From assembly GCF_002140975.2 (NCBI RefSeq), contig NZ_CP147247.1, forward strand, positions 1,302,001 through 1,366,000: a DNA stretch of 64,000 nt, written 5' to 3'. The stretch's first letter is position 1. Each line of letters begins with the position of its first letter. The translations under genes and the position numbers were made by a program. The stretch is from Enterococcus sp. 9E7_DIV0242. GTDB taxonomy: Bacteria; Bacillota; Bacilli; Lactobacillales; Enterococcaceae. Positions 1-11,070 of the stretch are shown here, piece after piece. The notes below the pieces were generated by a model that was not told where the DNA came from, did not search any database, and saw only the letters and a list, made by a program, of their open reading frames with translations.

Positions 1-117
1 ACTGTAAGTATGTTTGAGGTCAATGATTAGCTGATCGATTATTTAATTGCATTTTTAGAAGCTGTAAAAAGCCTCATACAGACCTAAGTCCAGCTTAACT
101 ATTTTAGAAGAATCTTA

Positions 118-972
118 TTAATCCTTCATCCCAGAGGTTTTTATCCCTGCAACCAAATGTCTGGAAGCAAACATATAGAGAATCATCGGTGGAATCGCCA
201 TGATCATTGCAAAGGCCATTTGCATATTCCACGCTGTCTGATTTTGCCCGCCTTCGATCTTAAAGGCATTCAACGCACCTAGGGTCAAGGGCTTCAGATT
301 TTCTGAATCAATAAAGATCAAAGGTTGGAATAGCTCGTTCCACCAGAAAATCGTAGACAGCACACCCACTGTGATAAAAATTGGTTTTGCCAACGGTGCG
401 ATCACCTTCGTGAAAACCTGTATTCTGGAGCAACCATCCAGCATCGCCGATTCATCAATACTTTTAGGAATCGTTTTGAAGAACTGACGGAATAAAAAGA
501 CATTATACGGATAGGCGAAGAAGCTCGGCACGATCATCGGCAGGAAGCTATCTAACCAACCAAAAGTTCTAAACAATAGAAACTGAGGAATAACCAATGT
601 TACTGTCGGAACCATCATTGTTGCCAGGATCATTCCAAAGACGACGCCTTTGCCCTTGAACTCCATCCGCGCCAACGGATAAGCTACAATTGAACTAGAG
701 ACCAATGTTCCAATGGTATTTCCAACAATCAGAACCAAACTGTTTTTGAGATACTCCAACGCATTACTCTTCTTGATCACATCAATATAGTTTTGCCATT
801 GAGGCTCAGAAGGGAATATCTGAGGCGGGAACTCGCTGATTCCGTTCAATGTCTTTAATGAGTTGGAAAATATCCAAAATATCGGGAAAAACATTAGGAT
901 GGCGAAAAAGATCAAAATGCCATACTGTAATAGTTTTACTGCTTTCGAATCATAATTCATGCTCTTTTTCAC
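118..972 (-). CDS. Carbohydrate ABC transporter permease (MalG/AraQ type)
   Basis: Inner-membrane permease of a CUT1-type sugar importer, 284 aa with about six hydrophobic segments. The EAA loop, which contacts the ATPase, is visible as SIDESAMLDGCSRIQVF around residues 170-190. It is the last gene of a leftward set (binding protein, permease, this permease). The GH51 arabinofuranosidase upstream suggests arabinosides or arabino-oligosaccharides as substrate; that is inference from context. No ATPase is encoded nearby, as is common in CUT1 systems that share an MsmK-like ATPase. Confidence 0.9.
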   Translation of the reverse strand: MKKSMNYDSKAVKLLQYGILIFFAILMFFPIFWIFSNSLKTLNGISEFPPQIFPSEPQWQNYIDVIKKSNALEYLKNSLVLIVGNTIGTLVSSSIVAYPLARMEFKGKGVVFGMILATMMVPTVTLVIPQFLLFRTFGWLDSFLPMIVPSFFAYPYNVFLFRQFFKTIPKSIDESAMLDGCSRIQVFTKVIAPLAKPIFITVGVLSTIFWWNELFQPLIFIDSENLKPLTLGALNAFKIEGGQNQTAWNMQMAFAMIMAIPPMILYMFASRHLVAGIKTSGMKD

Positions 973-977
973 CTTCC

Positions 978-1895
978 TTATCCATAATTGACTTTGTCAT
1001 CCGATAATTTAAACTGGAGAATAGATATCACCGCGACAATGATAAACATAATGAATGCCAACGTTGAAGCTGTCCCCATATCAAACTGTTTAAAGGCTTT
1101 TTCATAGATCAACAGACTCAACACCTTCGTCGCATTCCCCGGACCGCCACCAGTCAGCGGGAATAGAAGCGTAAATGCACCATTGAATGAATTGACTGTC
1201 GCTACTACCGTATTGAACAATAGAATGGGTGAAATCGATGGCAAGGTAACATTTTTAAACCGTTGCCACGCATTTGCGCCATCCAGATGAGCTGCTTCAT
1301 ACAGCTCAATCGGCACCTCTTTCAAGCTGGAGTTGAAAATCAACATCATTTGCCCAGTCGAGAAGGTAAACACACTAGCGATCCCGACAACGACCCAAAC
1401 GAGGTTCGCATCGCCCAGCCAGTTCGGACCGGTGATCCCTACTGTAGAAAGAAAATAATTGACTACGCCTAACTGATTGTTGAACATCAAGATAAAGCAG
1501 CTTGTCATAACAACCGATGGCATAACTGCGGGAACAAAATAGAAGAATTGGAAAATGCCGATAAAACGTACCTTGAAATTCAATAATACTGCCAAAAACA
1601 GAGAAGCGCTGACGGTCACAAACACATTCAATAGTGTGAATAGAAAGGTTATCTTCAATGTGTTGAGAAAATCAGAACTGCCGCTGAACAACTGTTGGTA
1701 ATTTTCAAGTCCGACGAACTTCGGTTGCCCCAGCAAATTCCATTTCGTCAAGCTCAATAAAAATGAAAGTAAAATCGGTCCGCCTGTAAAGAAAATGAAC
1801 CCGATGACCCAAGGAGACAAAAATCCATAGGCGGTCAGCGTATCTTTTAGGCTCTGCCTATTTTTTGCTTTTTTACCTTTAGATAAATTTTTCAT
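978..1895 (-). CDS. Carbohydrate ABC transporter permease (MalF/UgpA type)
   Basis: Partner permease of the same importer. The open frame extends to 1946, but the ATG at 1895 has an AGAGG ribosome site just upstream and gives a normal 305-aa protein beginning MKNLSKGK. Six or so hydrophobic segments are present, with an EAA loop (PIELYEAAHLDGANAW) near the C-terminal third. It ends 5 bases before the next permease, so the two are almost certainly co-translated. The two permeases should form the heterodimeric membrane channel. Confidence 0.9.
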   Translation of the reverse strand: MKNLSKGKKAKNRQSLKDTLTAYGFLSPWVIGFIFFTGGPILLSFLLSLTKWNLLGQPKFVGLENYQQLFSGSSDFLNTLKITFLFTLLNVFVTVSASLFLAVLLNFKVRFIGIFQFFYFVPAVMPSVVMTSCFILMFNNQLGVVNYFLSTVGITGPNWLGDANLVWVVVGIASVFTFSTGQMMLIFNSSLKEVPIELYEAAHLDGANAWQRFKNVTLPSISPILLFNTVVATVNSFNGAFTLLFPLTGGGPGNATKVLSLLIYEKAFKQFDMGTASTLAFIMFIIVAVISILQFKLSDDKVNYG

Positions 1896-2027
1896 AGCAA
1901 CCTCTCTTTTCTTTTTTAGGGAAAAGGCCCGTTCTTCGACCAACATTTCCGTTCCCTACAACTTTTGCTAAATGATACAACTAGCTTCTTACCTACCATT
2001 TAAAGCAATATGCTCATGGACAAGCCA

Positions 2028-2066
2028 TACAGGATGCGCCATTTGTGATGGATCGACGCTCCTGTA
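2028..2066 (-). promoter_or_regulatory. Intercistronic hairpin between binding protein and permeases
   Basis: TACAGGA and the matching TCCTGTA form an imperfect stem with a short inner extension across a 20-base loop. It lies in the 208-base gap between the binding-protein stop and the first permease. Such hairpins often protect the upstream mRNA or act as partial terminators, giving more binding protein than permease. No long T-run follows, so full termination is unlikely. Confidence 0.35.
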
Positions 2067-2103
2067 AGTACTCGTCACCAGAAAAAAACTTTGTCATGAT
2101 CTT

Positions 2104-3366
2104 CTATTGATTATCTTTTATTTCTTGGTTCGCATTTGGGATATACTTATCAAAAATATCGTCCATCTCAGTTGTACCTAAAAGATACGCATCAAATTGA
2201 TTCACCAGATTGGTTGTTGAAGCCGCGTTGATCAGTACATACCCAAACTCCCCTTCTTCTCCGGCACGTTCAATGACTTCCCAATTCGATGGGCCATTTT
2301 TGCCTTCTTTCTTATATGCCCCTTGCTCTGCAATTGATTTTAATGCCGACGGATTTGAGCCCCATTCAGAGTTCAAGGTCTGACCTTTTTCACTCATCAT
2401 GAATTCAATAAATTTCCATGCTTCATCCGGATGCTTGCTGGCTGCATTGATCGTATAGAAACCGGTGTGTAACGAGTTATACGCACGTTCGCCTTTTGGC
2501 AATGTTTCGATATCCCAGTTGAATTCTGCATCTCGGTAATTTAGAATCTGCCAGCTGCCTGTACGTGTCATTGCCGCTTGACCAGAAGAGAACAAATCTG
2601 CAACAGAATCTCCGGCAGATGGTTCAGGACTGACCTTCAACTCATTCGTCAATTTATCCTGATACTCAAGCGCACTCTTCAAGCCATCGCCCAAATCCAG
2701 CTGTCCATTTTTCACTACAGCGTCGCCACCCTGTCCTGCAAGCGACCACCACAAGCCACGGAATGTCAATGCATCCGCTCCCCATTGGGTTGTTTTCCCA
2801 CCTTCTGAAACAGTAAGCTTTTGTGCTGCTTTCTCAAAATCATCCCAGGTCCAATCCTTTGTTGGGTAGTCTACACCAGCCGCATCAAACATATCTTTGT
2901 TATAGAATAATATCTCAGAAGCATACGCCCATGGCAGACCATAATTCCCACCAGTTTCTTCATTCAACGCTTGAACAGCAGGAATAAAGTCATCTGTATC
3001 GATTTTGTCTGTATCTGCTAAATAATCCTCTAAAGAAATGATAGAGCCAGAATCGGCAAATTTCGGCAGGTCCGTTTCAAAGGAAAGAATAACGTCTGGC
3101 GCTGTTCCACCAACGAGCATTTGATTGATTTTTTGTGAGTAATCGGAATCCGGTATTTGAACTAGCTCGATTTCAATATTCGGGTTCTCTTTATTAAATT
3201 CTTCGATGATATTGTCGGGAAATTTATCCCATGCAGAGAATTTGATTTTTACTTTTCCATCGTCAGACCCTGAACTTGCTTTGTCATTCGATCCGCCACA
3301 GCCAGCTAGTAATCCCAAACCTGCAACAACTGCCAACAACCCCACTGTTACTTTTTTCCACATCAT
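2104..3366 (-). CDS. Sugar-binding lipoprotein of ABC importer
   Basis: Extracellular solute-binding protein family 1, about 420 aa. The N-terminus is a lipoprotein signal: Lys-Lys, a hydrophobic core and the lipobox LLAGC, followed by a Gly/Ser/Asn/Lys linker. The frame opens upstream with GTG at 3375, but the AAAGG site lies against that codon; the ATG at 3366 has correct spacing. The bulk of the protein has the alternating pattern typical of maltose-type binding proteins. It is anchored outside the membrane and delivers sugar to the two permeases downstream. The ligand is not readable from sequence; arabinosides are inferred from the adjoining GH51 gene. Confidence 0.9.
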   Translation of the reverse strand: MMWKKVTVGLLAVVAGLGLLAGCGGSNDKASSGSDDGKVKIKFSAWDKFPDNIIEEFNKENPNIEIELVQIPDSDYSQKINQMLVGGTAPDVILSFETDLPKFADSGSIISLEDYLADTDKIDTDDFIPAVQALNEETGGNYGLPWAYASEILFYNKDMFDAAGVDYPTKDWTWDDFEKAAQKLTVSEGGKTTQWGADALTFRGLWWSLAGQGGDAVVKNGQLDLGDGLKSALEYQDKLTNELKVSPEPSAGDSVADLFSSGQAAMTRTGSWQILNYRDAEFNWDIETLPKGERAYNSLHTGFYTINAASKHPDEAWKFIEFMMSEKGQTLNSEWGSNPSALKSIAEQGAYKKEGKNGPSNWEVIERAGEEGEFGYVLINAASTTNLVNQFDAYLLGTTEMDDIFDKYIPNANQEIKDNQ

Positions 3367-3390
3367 TTCCATCACCTTTCCAGTTCTCTT

Positions 3391-4938
<1,548 letters not shown>

Positions 4939-4955
4939 TTACGTATATTATAATA

Positions 4956-4969
4956 TGTAATCGCTTTAA
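4956..4969 (+). promoter_or_regulatory. cre-like site (CcpA) in arabinoside divergent promoter region
   Basis: TGTAATCGCTTTAA matches the catabolite-responsive consensus TGWNANCGNTNWCA at all but one position. It lies between the GH51 gene and the araC-type gene, next to a TATAAT-like element (minus strand) that probably drives the arabinoside genes. Glucose repression through CcpA is the expected role. Confidence 0.5.
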
Positions 4970-5025
4970 TGTTTTATAAAAATCAAACTACAATTTATAA
5001 TATTCCACACTAAAGGAGGAGAAAA

Positions 5026-5898
5026 ATGAATCCTATACCGATTCTCTCCATGATCATCCCGCCGTTTCCAACATTTATTGAAGGGAATTTCACTTCATAT
5101 TCTGCCGGACAACAGCACCCCAATCGAAACAATCTGCCTTATTTTGATTTACTATTTGTTTTGAAAGGATCACTCTACATCACAGAAGAAACGACGGATT
5201 ATGAAATTCGGAAGGGAGAAATGCTGGTGCTGGCGCCTTTCCTCCATCATTTCTCCACTAAACCATGCACAGAGGATACTGATTTTTATTGGCTCCACTT
5301 TCATTATGATGGGCATTGGGAAGCGCTCGAACATCCTATTCAGCTTAATTCTGACGTTATCATGCCTGAGCTGCACTACCACAATGAAGACTACACGTTG
5401 CATCTAAAAAAATACCAAAAGCTTTCCGATTCAAAATTCATATACGCACTACTTGACCGCCTGTTATTGGGAACTGTTGGAGAGAAAAAATCGATTGTCT
5501 TCTGGGACAATCAAAAACGATTTTCTCAGCTTTTGAAATCGTTGGAGGAACAAAGTTACTCCAAAACCAGCGTGATTGATTTGGCGGAAAATATTGAGCT
5601 GTACATCAAGCAAAATTACGCAAAGGAAATCACGAATGCGACATTATCCAAGCATTTTCACTTTCACGAGAATTACCTCGTTCGTTCCATGAAACAAGTC
5701 TTTCAGTGTACACCGTTAGAATATTTATCTAATTATAGACTGGATAAAGCCACCAGCTATCTGATCAAAACCAACCTGTCTATGACAGATATCTCGATAA
5801 AATGCGGCTTTAACAATTCCGCTTATTTTTCACTCTGCTTCAAAAAGAAATACGCCATGTCACCACTGAATTATCGCAGAGCCCATTCCGGAAAATAG
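5026..5898 (+). CDS. AraC-family transcriptional regulator
   Basis: 290-aa regulator with an N-terminal cupin-like sugar-sensing half (RKGEMLVLAPFLHHFS around residues 65-80) and a C-terminal pair of helix-turn-helix motifs typical of AraC/XylS proteins (TNATLSKHFHFHENYL and MTDISIKCGFNNSAYFSLCFKKKY). A very good AAAGGAGGAG site precedes the ATG. It is divergent from the GH51 and importer genes, which it most likely activates in response to an arabinoside or arabinose. Confidence 0.9.
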   Translation: MNPIPILSMIIPPFPTFIEGNFTSYSAGQQHPNRNNLPYFDLLFVLKGSLYITEETTDYEIRKGEMLVLAPFLHHFSTKPCTEDTDFYWLHFHYDGHWEALEHPIQLNSDVIMPELHYHNEDYTLHLKKYQKLSDSKFIYALLDRLLLGTVGEKKSIVFWDNQKRFSQLLKSLEEQSYSKTSVIDLAENIELYIKQNYAKEITNATLSKHFHFHENYLVRSMKQVFQCTPLEYLSNYRLDKATSYLIKTNLSMTDISIKCGFNNSAYFSLCFKKKYAMSPLNYRRAHSGK

Positions 5899-5902
5899 AA
5901 TG

Positions 5903-5954
5903 AAACAGGACAGAGATCACACCATGTAGCGGTGAATCCCTGTCCTGTTTTTTT
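5903..5954. terminator. Bidirectional terminator between araC-type gene and DUF5695-like gene
   Basis: A long hairpin (AAACAGGACAG...CTGTCCTGTTT) with a T-run on the plus side and an A-run on the left that serves the minus strand. It sits between two convergent genes. Confidence 0.85.
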
Positions 5955-5956
5955 GA

Positions 5957-8311
5957 TTAACTGCTTTCTGAATTTCCTCTGTCACTCCCGCTTTCTAATT
6001 GCCTACTCAAAATCGCTTTTTTCCCATCACCTTCCAACCGTTGGAGCTCTCCTCCAGTTAGAAAAAGAATGTTCTTCGGGTATGGCGCATAGCTTGTAAT
6101 AATCCTTTCCTTGTCTCTTGCTTCGATTTTCCCGTTCACTACCTTCAATGTCTGCTCTTCATCGTAATAAACATACGCATTTTGACCAAATCGATCCAGG
6201 TAAGCCACCAGCTCTTCCCCCATATCCCAGTCACTTGTCTGTTGTGAGTTCTCATCAAAAATCTGGGCGAAAATCCCGCCATCCTTCGCAAATGTCTCTT
6301 GCCCAAATCGATTTCGAGACAAATCGACACGGTTATCATGAGGGCTTGTGACTGCATACGTCGAAACAGCTTCCCCAGCTTGAATTTTGGTCGTGGTGGT
6401 CGAATGATGGTCGTAACAGTATAGAACGCCAACGAATGCCCGATAGCTTGCTTCCAGATAGCGCGGATCTTTCACTGCATGAAAAACATCCAAGGCTGCT
6501 GCCGCAGTGATCCCGCCCCATAGAGAATGAATCATGTAAGCCAACGCTTCCCACCAGCGGTCCGGATTTTGTGCTCGAAAGTCATTGCTGAAGCCAATGT
6601 TTGCCAGTAACAGCTCGCCATAACGAAGACAGTTTGTCGTGTAGCCGGCATTAGCCAGTGCAGCTGCCGCCGGACCAAAGCCGGCATTATCAAAATAGTG
6701 CTCTGTCATTACAGCCTTCAAGCTGGTTTTGTCTTCTAAAATCTCAAATAAATTATTCTCCCACAAGCTTTTCAGCTTCGTGTGATCCCCAATTGCTCGT
6801 TGCTCCAGCTGTTCAATCAACTCATTGATATACAAGAAAAACACGCCTAGCATCTCTGATTCTTCCTTCGCTCGTAAGCTATCATGACACTCCGGATTTA
6901 TACGCAGCTCAACGACTTGTGCCGCCCATGTCAAATATGTATCGGCGCGTTGCTCATGAAGTAGCTGATCTGGAAACAGCGAAAGTAAATACAGCACATG
7001 TCCCAAATACTCAAAATCCATCACGCGGTAAAATGATCCATAGATATTTCTCGGCTTCTTGAAATCACCATGATCAAACCATTTGTTCATCACATATTGA
7101 TTGATACTCCTCTCCACCATGTGGATCTCTTCAGGCTTCGGTTCAGCCAGCAAATTCTTTTTCAAGATAAGCGAAAGCTTTCCTAACGACTCCCCTTGAT
7201 TCGATACAGGGGAAAACGCATGGGCTTCCTCCACTCCATAGGAATGCTCACAAAGATAACTAACTCGTTCTTCCACTACCTTACGGATATCCTCCATCAC
7301 ATTGAGGATCAACTGATCCTTCTTCCCATCCGCAAACTCGACCACCAAGCGATGCTCTCCACAGAGTTCGGCTATACCAGACACTAGCTTTCCGTCACTC
7401 ACAGACAATTCTTTTCGCTGGAGCTTGCCATCAGCCTGCCACTCGATCATTGCTCGAACAACTACAGAGCCAGATATACGGATGTCAAAAGCTTCGCCAA
7501 CCGGTATTCGCTCTGGAAAATCAATTTTGGGATGTCCCAGCTCTTGCCCTTGCGTGAAAAAGTCCTGCTGATCAGCCACTTCGTTGAGCTGATACTGCCA
7601 TATCTTCGAACCTCCTGCCTCAACAATTACTTCTTTACCAGGATAAACCCAATCCTTTTCATTTGACCTATTCTTGCCGGAAAGAATCATTTTATGATAA
7701 ATCAGTCCATCCAATGAAGGCGAAATATCTTCAAAGAATTTGTTTTGAAATTCACAATAGCTGCCCACCGAAAGAATCTCCCCAGCCAGTTGGTACATCC
7801 CCAAGCTACTGTCTTCACTGCTTCTTCTCATCACCGCAATTTTCGAAAAATCAGGTGAAAGAGATGGGAATACCGCCGCTGACTGATGCACATTTCTTCG
7901 AATGGATGGATCCCTGAACATGATATAACTAAAAGGAATCCACACAGAAAATTCTTGCAGCTTCAATGGAAGTGACCGTTCATTAATGAACTCGATCGAC
8001 CAACGAATCACTTCCGAATCAGAGAGATCAAACACTTGAAGCAACTGAAAGTCATTGAAATCATATTGGATAGACAACCGCTCTTCTTGTCTTTCTATCT
8101 CCGGCTTTAGATAGGCACTATTATAAATTTTGTCTTCTATTTTTATGATGAAATTTCCAAAGAGCTTGTCTTTGCTGTAATAATCAACTTCATTCAAATA
8201 ATCTTCTGTTATCACCCAGTTCATGCGATAAGGGTCTGCGTTCATTTGAAGCAAATCAACGGTTCCCTGCTCCGTGACATTCAGAGTAAATATTCTATTT
8301 TTAATTACCAT
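5957..8311 (-). CDS. Large DUF5695-like protein, probable carbohydrate-active
   Basis: A 784-aa cytoplasmic protein without signal peptide. The open frame reaches 8380, but the ATG at 8311 has a GGGAGTGG site. The N-terminal 300 residues look beta-rich. The C-terminal half (about 360-720) is helical with many aromatic and acidic motifs (RWWEALAYMIHSLWGG, SRNRFGQE, DWDMGEELVAYLDRFG), as in (alpha/alpha)6-toroid glycosidases. From memory it resembles DUF5695 proteins, whose biochemistry I do not know. Its position beside the arabinoside genes suggests action on plant-type oligosaccharides; that is inference only. Confidence 0.6.
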   Translation of the reverse strand: MVIKNRIFTLNVTEQGTVDLLQMNADPYRMNWVITEDYLNEVDYYSKDKLFGNFIIKIEDKIYNSAYLKPEIERQEERLSIQYDFNDFQLLQVFDLSDSEVIRWSIEFINERSLPLKLQEFSVWIPFSYIMFRDPSIRRNVHQSAAVFPSLSPDFSKIAVMRRSSEDSSLGMYQLAGEILSVGSYCEFQNKFFEDISPSLDGLIYHKMILSGKNRSNEKDWVYPGKEVIVEAGGSKIWQYQLNEVADQQDFFTQGQELGHPKIDFPERIPVGEAFDIRISGSVVVRAMIEWQADGKLQRKELSVSDGKLVSGIAELCGEHRLVVEFADGKKDQLILNVMEDIRKVVEERVSYLCEHSYGVEEAHAFSPVSNQGESLGKLSLILKKNLLAEPKPEEIHMVERSINQYVMNKWFDHGDFKKPRNIYGSFYRVMDFEYLGHVLYLLSLFPDQLLHEQRADTYLTWAAQVVELRINPECHDSLRAKEESEMLGVFFLYINELIEQLEQRAIGDHTKLKSLWENNLFEILEDKTSLKAVMTEHYFDNAGFGPAAAALANAGYTTNCLRYGELLLANIGFSNDFRAQNPDRWWEALAYMIHSLWGGITAAAALDVFHAVKDPRYLEASYRAFVGVLYCYDHHSTTTTKIQAGEAVSTYAVTSPHDNRVDLSRNRFGQETFAKDGGIFAQIFDENSQQTSDWDMGEELVAYLDRFGQNAYVYYDEEQTLKVVNGKIEARDKERIITSYAPYPKNILFLTGGELQRLEGDGKKAILSRQLESGSDRGNSESS

Positions 8312-8411
8312 ACTATCCACTCCCGCTACTTTTGTACCCATAGTACAATACCGAGGAACGAAATAATTATGTTTTTCCAACTAGTTTTATAACGATTCCA
8401 CACAAAGTTGC

Positions 8412-8502
8412 TAGGACATAACTCAACTCCTGCGCCTTGTCTATACATAACCAAATAAACGGTAGGACAGAAGCAACTTCTTCTGTCCTACCGTTTATTT
8501 TT
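8412..8502 (-). repeat. Dispersed 3'-end repeat, copy A, with terminator hairpin
   Basis: Downstream of the reductase gene. It has the shared motif GGACATAACTCA (plus-strand reading) followed by a perfect hairpin at 8453-8502 (AAATAAACGGTAGGACAGAAG and its complement). The hairpin ends in T-runs in both directions and should terminate the leftward reductase transcript. Related copies occur at about 11071-11162, 18850-18941 and 53197-53277. Confidence 0.75.
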
Positions 8503-8510
8503 CTCGTTGG

Positions 8511-9545
8511 TCAATCAACTAACCCATATTTTATTAGACTATCAACAGCTGCTAATGTCGCCTGCTCCTTGTTCGAGATCGGTGTCCAGCCTAACATTTT
8601 TTTCGCCTTTTCATTGCTGACATTACGATTCATTTCTAAGAAAAGCTTGCCTTCCCTTGCTTGTTTATTAACCAATGCCCCCGCTTCAATAAGCGCATCA
8701 GGTATTTTCTTTGTCGGTACTTTGGACGCCAGCTGAGGACGCTCGTTTCGAATCAGCTCTGCAATCTCCTTCATCGAAATCTGTCCATCCGCAGAAGCTA
8801 TAAAACGCTGACCATTCGCCTCAGGAGAAAGCATTGCTCGAATATGCAAATCCGCTACATCGCGGACATCCACAACATTCAGCGGAATATCTGCAATTCT
8901 CTTAGTCGAACCATTCAGTAAGCCTTTCAATAAATCAAAGCTGCCGGAAACATGATTCGTTAAAGACGGGCCAAAGATCGCTACAGGATTGATCGTCGCA
9001 AACTCCAGTTGCCCACCTTCCGTTTCGATATAAGACCAGGCAGCCCTTTCAGCAAGCAACTTGGATTTTTCATACGCAGACAAGCCCGGTTCATTTTCAT
9101 CTGTCCAATCCTCTTCAGTGGTAATTACTTGAGGTCCATTTTTCTTACTGAAGCCCACTGCACCAAAGTTCGAAGTCATGACAACTCGTTTTACCTTGCT
9201 GTGATTTGCTGCCTTCAAAATGCGAATGATCCCATCTATCGCAGGTCGAATCACTTCTTGTTCGTCTTTGGGTATATCAAAAAATACAGGGGAAGCAACG
9301 CTCAGCACATACTCGCACTCATCCATCGCCGCATCCCAGCCCTCATCCTTCGATAGATTGGCCTCCGCAAAGGATAAATTTTCAAGCATCGAAGCACCAT
9401 TTTTTCTTAACACTTCAACAACCGTAGATTTACTCTTAAGTGATCGAACAGTCGTCTTAACGGAATAGCCCTTCTGCAGCAATTGAAAAATGATTTGCAT
9501 GCCGACAAAACCAGTCCCACCAGTAACTAAAACTTTCTTTTGCAT
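8511..9545 (-). CDS. NAD(P)-dependent reductase, extended SDR (DFR/GRE2-like)
   Basis: 344 aa. Rossmann motif VTGGTGFVG at residues 6-14; the catalytic YxxxK is seen as YEKSK near residue 158, with preceding Ser/Thr. This matches the dihydroflavonol-4-reductase/methylglyoxal-reductase branch of extended short-chain dehydrogenases, which reduce aldehydes and ketones. The exact substrate is unknown. A strong AGGAGG site precedes the ATG. It is transcribed divergently from a MerR-family regulator, a common pairing for aldehyde-induced detoxification genes. Confidence 0.88.
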   Translation of the reverse strand: MQKKVLVTGGTGFVGMQIIFQLLQKGYSVKTTVRSLKSKSTVVEVLRKNGASMLENLSFAEANLSKDEGWDAAMDECEYVLSVASPVFFDIPKDEQEVIRPAIDGIIRILKAANHSKVKRVVMTSNFGAVGFSKKNGPQVITTEEDWTDENEPGLSAYEKSKLLAERAAWSYIETEGGQLEFATINPVAIFGPSLTNHVSGSFDLLKGLLNGSTKRIADIPLNVVDVRDVADLHIRAMLSPEANGQRFIASADGQISMKEIAELIRNERPQLASKVPTKKIPDALIEAGALVNKQAREGKLFLEMNRNVSNEKAKKMLGWTPISNKEQATLAAVDSLIKYGLVD

Positions 9546-9579
9546 ATCTATTTCCTCCTAGATTGATCATTAGTTGTAA

Positions 9580-9645
9580 AGTAATTCTCTTTACCGTATA
9601 GTTAGTCTAAACCCTAGAGTATAGTCGAGGGAAAGCGTTTTGTTC
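9580..9645. promoter_or_regulatory. Divergent promoter/operator region of reductase and MerR-type gene
   Basis: The 117-base divergent gap contains an imperfect dyad around CTATACTCTAGGG and CTAACTATAC. MerR-family regulators bind dyads in unusually long promoter spacers, and this is the only candidate here. No clean consensus promoter was found, so this is a weak call. Confidence 0.35.
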
Positions 9646-9662
9646 AAAAAAGGAGAAAAAAG

Positions 9663-10100
9663 ATGACTTATACCATAAAAGAAGTATCTGAAATATTTGA
9701 TTTATCCATTTATACATTGCGTTATTATGACAAACAGGGGCTTTTACCCTTCGTCTCAAAGAATAAATCGGGTTACCGAGAATTCACGGATGCTGATCTA
9801 GGCTTCATCCATACGATTTGCTGTCTGAAAAACACCGGTATGGCGATCAAGGACATTCGTACCTATATCGCTTACTGCATGGAAGGAACCACAACAATCG
9901 AGAAACGGGAACAGCTACTCTCCAAGCATCGGGAACAAGTTCTTCAAGAAATCAGCCATTTAGAAAGCAATTTAAAAGAAATCGATCGTAAGCTAGATGT
10001 CTACTCTGCACCAAACGCTGTCGAAATCATCAGTGCTCAACGACGCTTTTCCAGCCTTGAAAAAGAAAAAAACGCCCTTCCAAATCCATTTATCGATTAA
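9663..10100 (+). CDS. MerR-family transcriptional regulator
   Basis: 145 aa. The N-terminal winged helix (YTIKEVSEIFDLSIYTLRYYDKQGLLPF) is diagnostic of MerR. It is followed by a second DNA-contact segment and a long coiled coil at residues 75-115 for dimerisation. There is no cysteine cluster for metal sensing, so an organic or aldehyde inducer is more likely than a metal. An AAAGGAG site precedes the ATG. It is divergent from the SDR reductase, its probable target. Confidence 0.92.
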   Translation: MTYTIKEVSEIFDLSIYTLRYYDKQGLLPFVSKNKSGYREFTDADLGFIHTICCLKNTGMAIKDIRTYIAYCMEGTTTIEKREQLLSKHREQVLQEISHLESNLKEIDRKLDVYSAPNAVEIISAQRRFSSLEKEKNALPNPFID

Positions 10101-10143
10101 ATGGCTTGCGAATAACTACAGCGCTTTTCCTGTCTATTTAGAC

Positions 10144-10950
10144 CTATTTGAATTTTCCCTTTAGCTGTTGAAATGTCAACAGCTGATGACGAGCTCGTTG
10201 AATCTGTTTGTATCTTTTCGGTTGTTTTTTGTAAAATTGCTGATGATAGTTTTCCGCCGGCCAAAAGGTCTCTGCAGCTCGAATCTCCGTCACGATCGGT
10301 TGTTTGTATTTTCCCGAATCAATGAGCTGTTGCTTCGATTCCTCAGCAATTTTGCGTTGCTGTTCATTCTGAACAAAAATTATTGGACGATACTGGCTGC
10401 CTCGATCCTGAAATTGGCCTAAAGCATCCGTCGGATCGGTGAGCTGCCAATATAGCGTAACAAGCTTCTCATAGCTGATGACGCGTGTATCAAAAATGAT
10501 CTCCACCGCCTCGACATGTCCTGTGTAGCCGCCACTTACTTGATCATACGTTGGCTTCTCGACATCCCCACCTGTATAGCCAGACAACACAGAGACGATT
10601 CCCTTCTTCAGCTCAAACGGCTCGACCATACACCAAAAACAGCCGCCGGCAAACACTGCGACCTCCTGATGCAGAGGATCACTCACCTCATGCCCAACAG
10701 AATCATTCGTTTCTTCTGATGAATCATCCGTCAGCTTCAAATAGAAATCCGTCATATCCGGTGTCAGATTATTTCGAAGCGCAAGTGGACGCAAAGCAGC
10801 TTCCAACTTCCCCAACTCATTTTTGATAGCCGCATCACTTTCTATCGCATTCTTTGCCGTAACGAGCTGCGTTCGTTCCCATTCACGAGTACCGGGATTG
10901 AGAATCAGATTATAGATGTCATTTAGTAAGTCTTGTGAGCTGTTAGACAT
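10144..10950 (-). CDS. msrA: Peptide methionine sulfoxide reductase MsrA with N-terminal extension
   Basis: Reduces methionine-S-sulfoxide in oxidised proteins. The MsrA core occupies about residues 96-255, with the catalytic motif GCFWC at 103-107 (Cys104). Conserved stretches [20 protein letters not shown] and [11 protein letters not shown] follow. A usual MsrA is about 170 aa; this one is 268 aa. The first 75 residues form a helical module ([17 protein letters not shown]...[13 protein letters not shown]) resembling small enterocin-type immunity proteins by eye, joined by an acidic linker. The ribosome site GGGAG supports the start at 10950, so the extension should be translated. Confidence 0.9.
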   Translation of the reverse strand: MSNSSQDLLNDIYNLILNPGTREWERTQLVTAKNAIESDAAIKNELGKLEAALRPLALRNNLTPDMTDFYLKLTDDSSEETNDSVGHEVSDPLHQEVAVFAGGCFWCMVEPFELKKGIVSVLSGYTGGDVEKPTYDQVSGGYTGHVEAVEIIFDTRVISYEKLVTLYWQLTDPTDALGQFQDRGSQYRPIIFVQNEQQRKIAEESKQQLIDSGKYKQPIVTEIRAAETFWPAENYHQQFYKKQPKRYKQIQRARHQLLTFQQLKGKFK

Positions 10951-11070
10951 AGAGTAGGCTCCCTTTCATTCCTAGAATACTTAGTTATCTGAAACTTACC
11001 ATAATTTTCCTGAACAAGCGAAGCATTGATTTCCATAGAACAACGATCAAAACTGGAAGTGCCTTGGATA

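Noticed and set aside
1263..1472. Open frame of 69 codons on the plus strand inside the permease gene
   Set aside because: Antisense shadow of the MalF-type permease, with no ribosome site and no conserved features.
6118..6554. Open frames antisense and out of frame within the DUF5695-like gene
   Set aside because: Overlap a long well-supported gene and have no ribosome sites.
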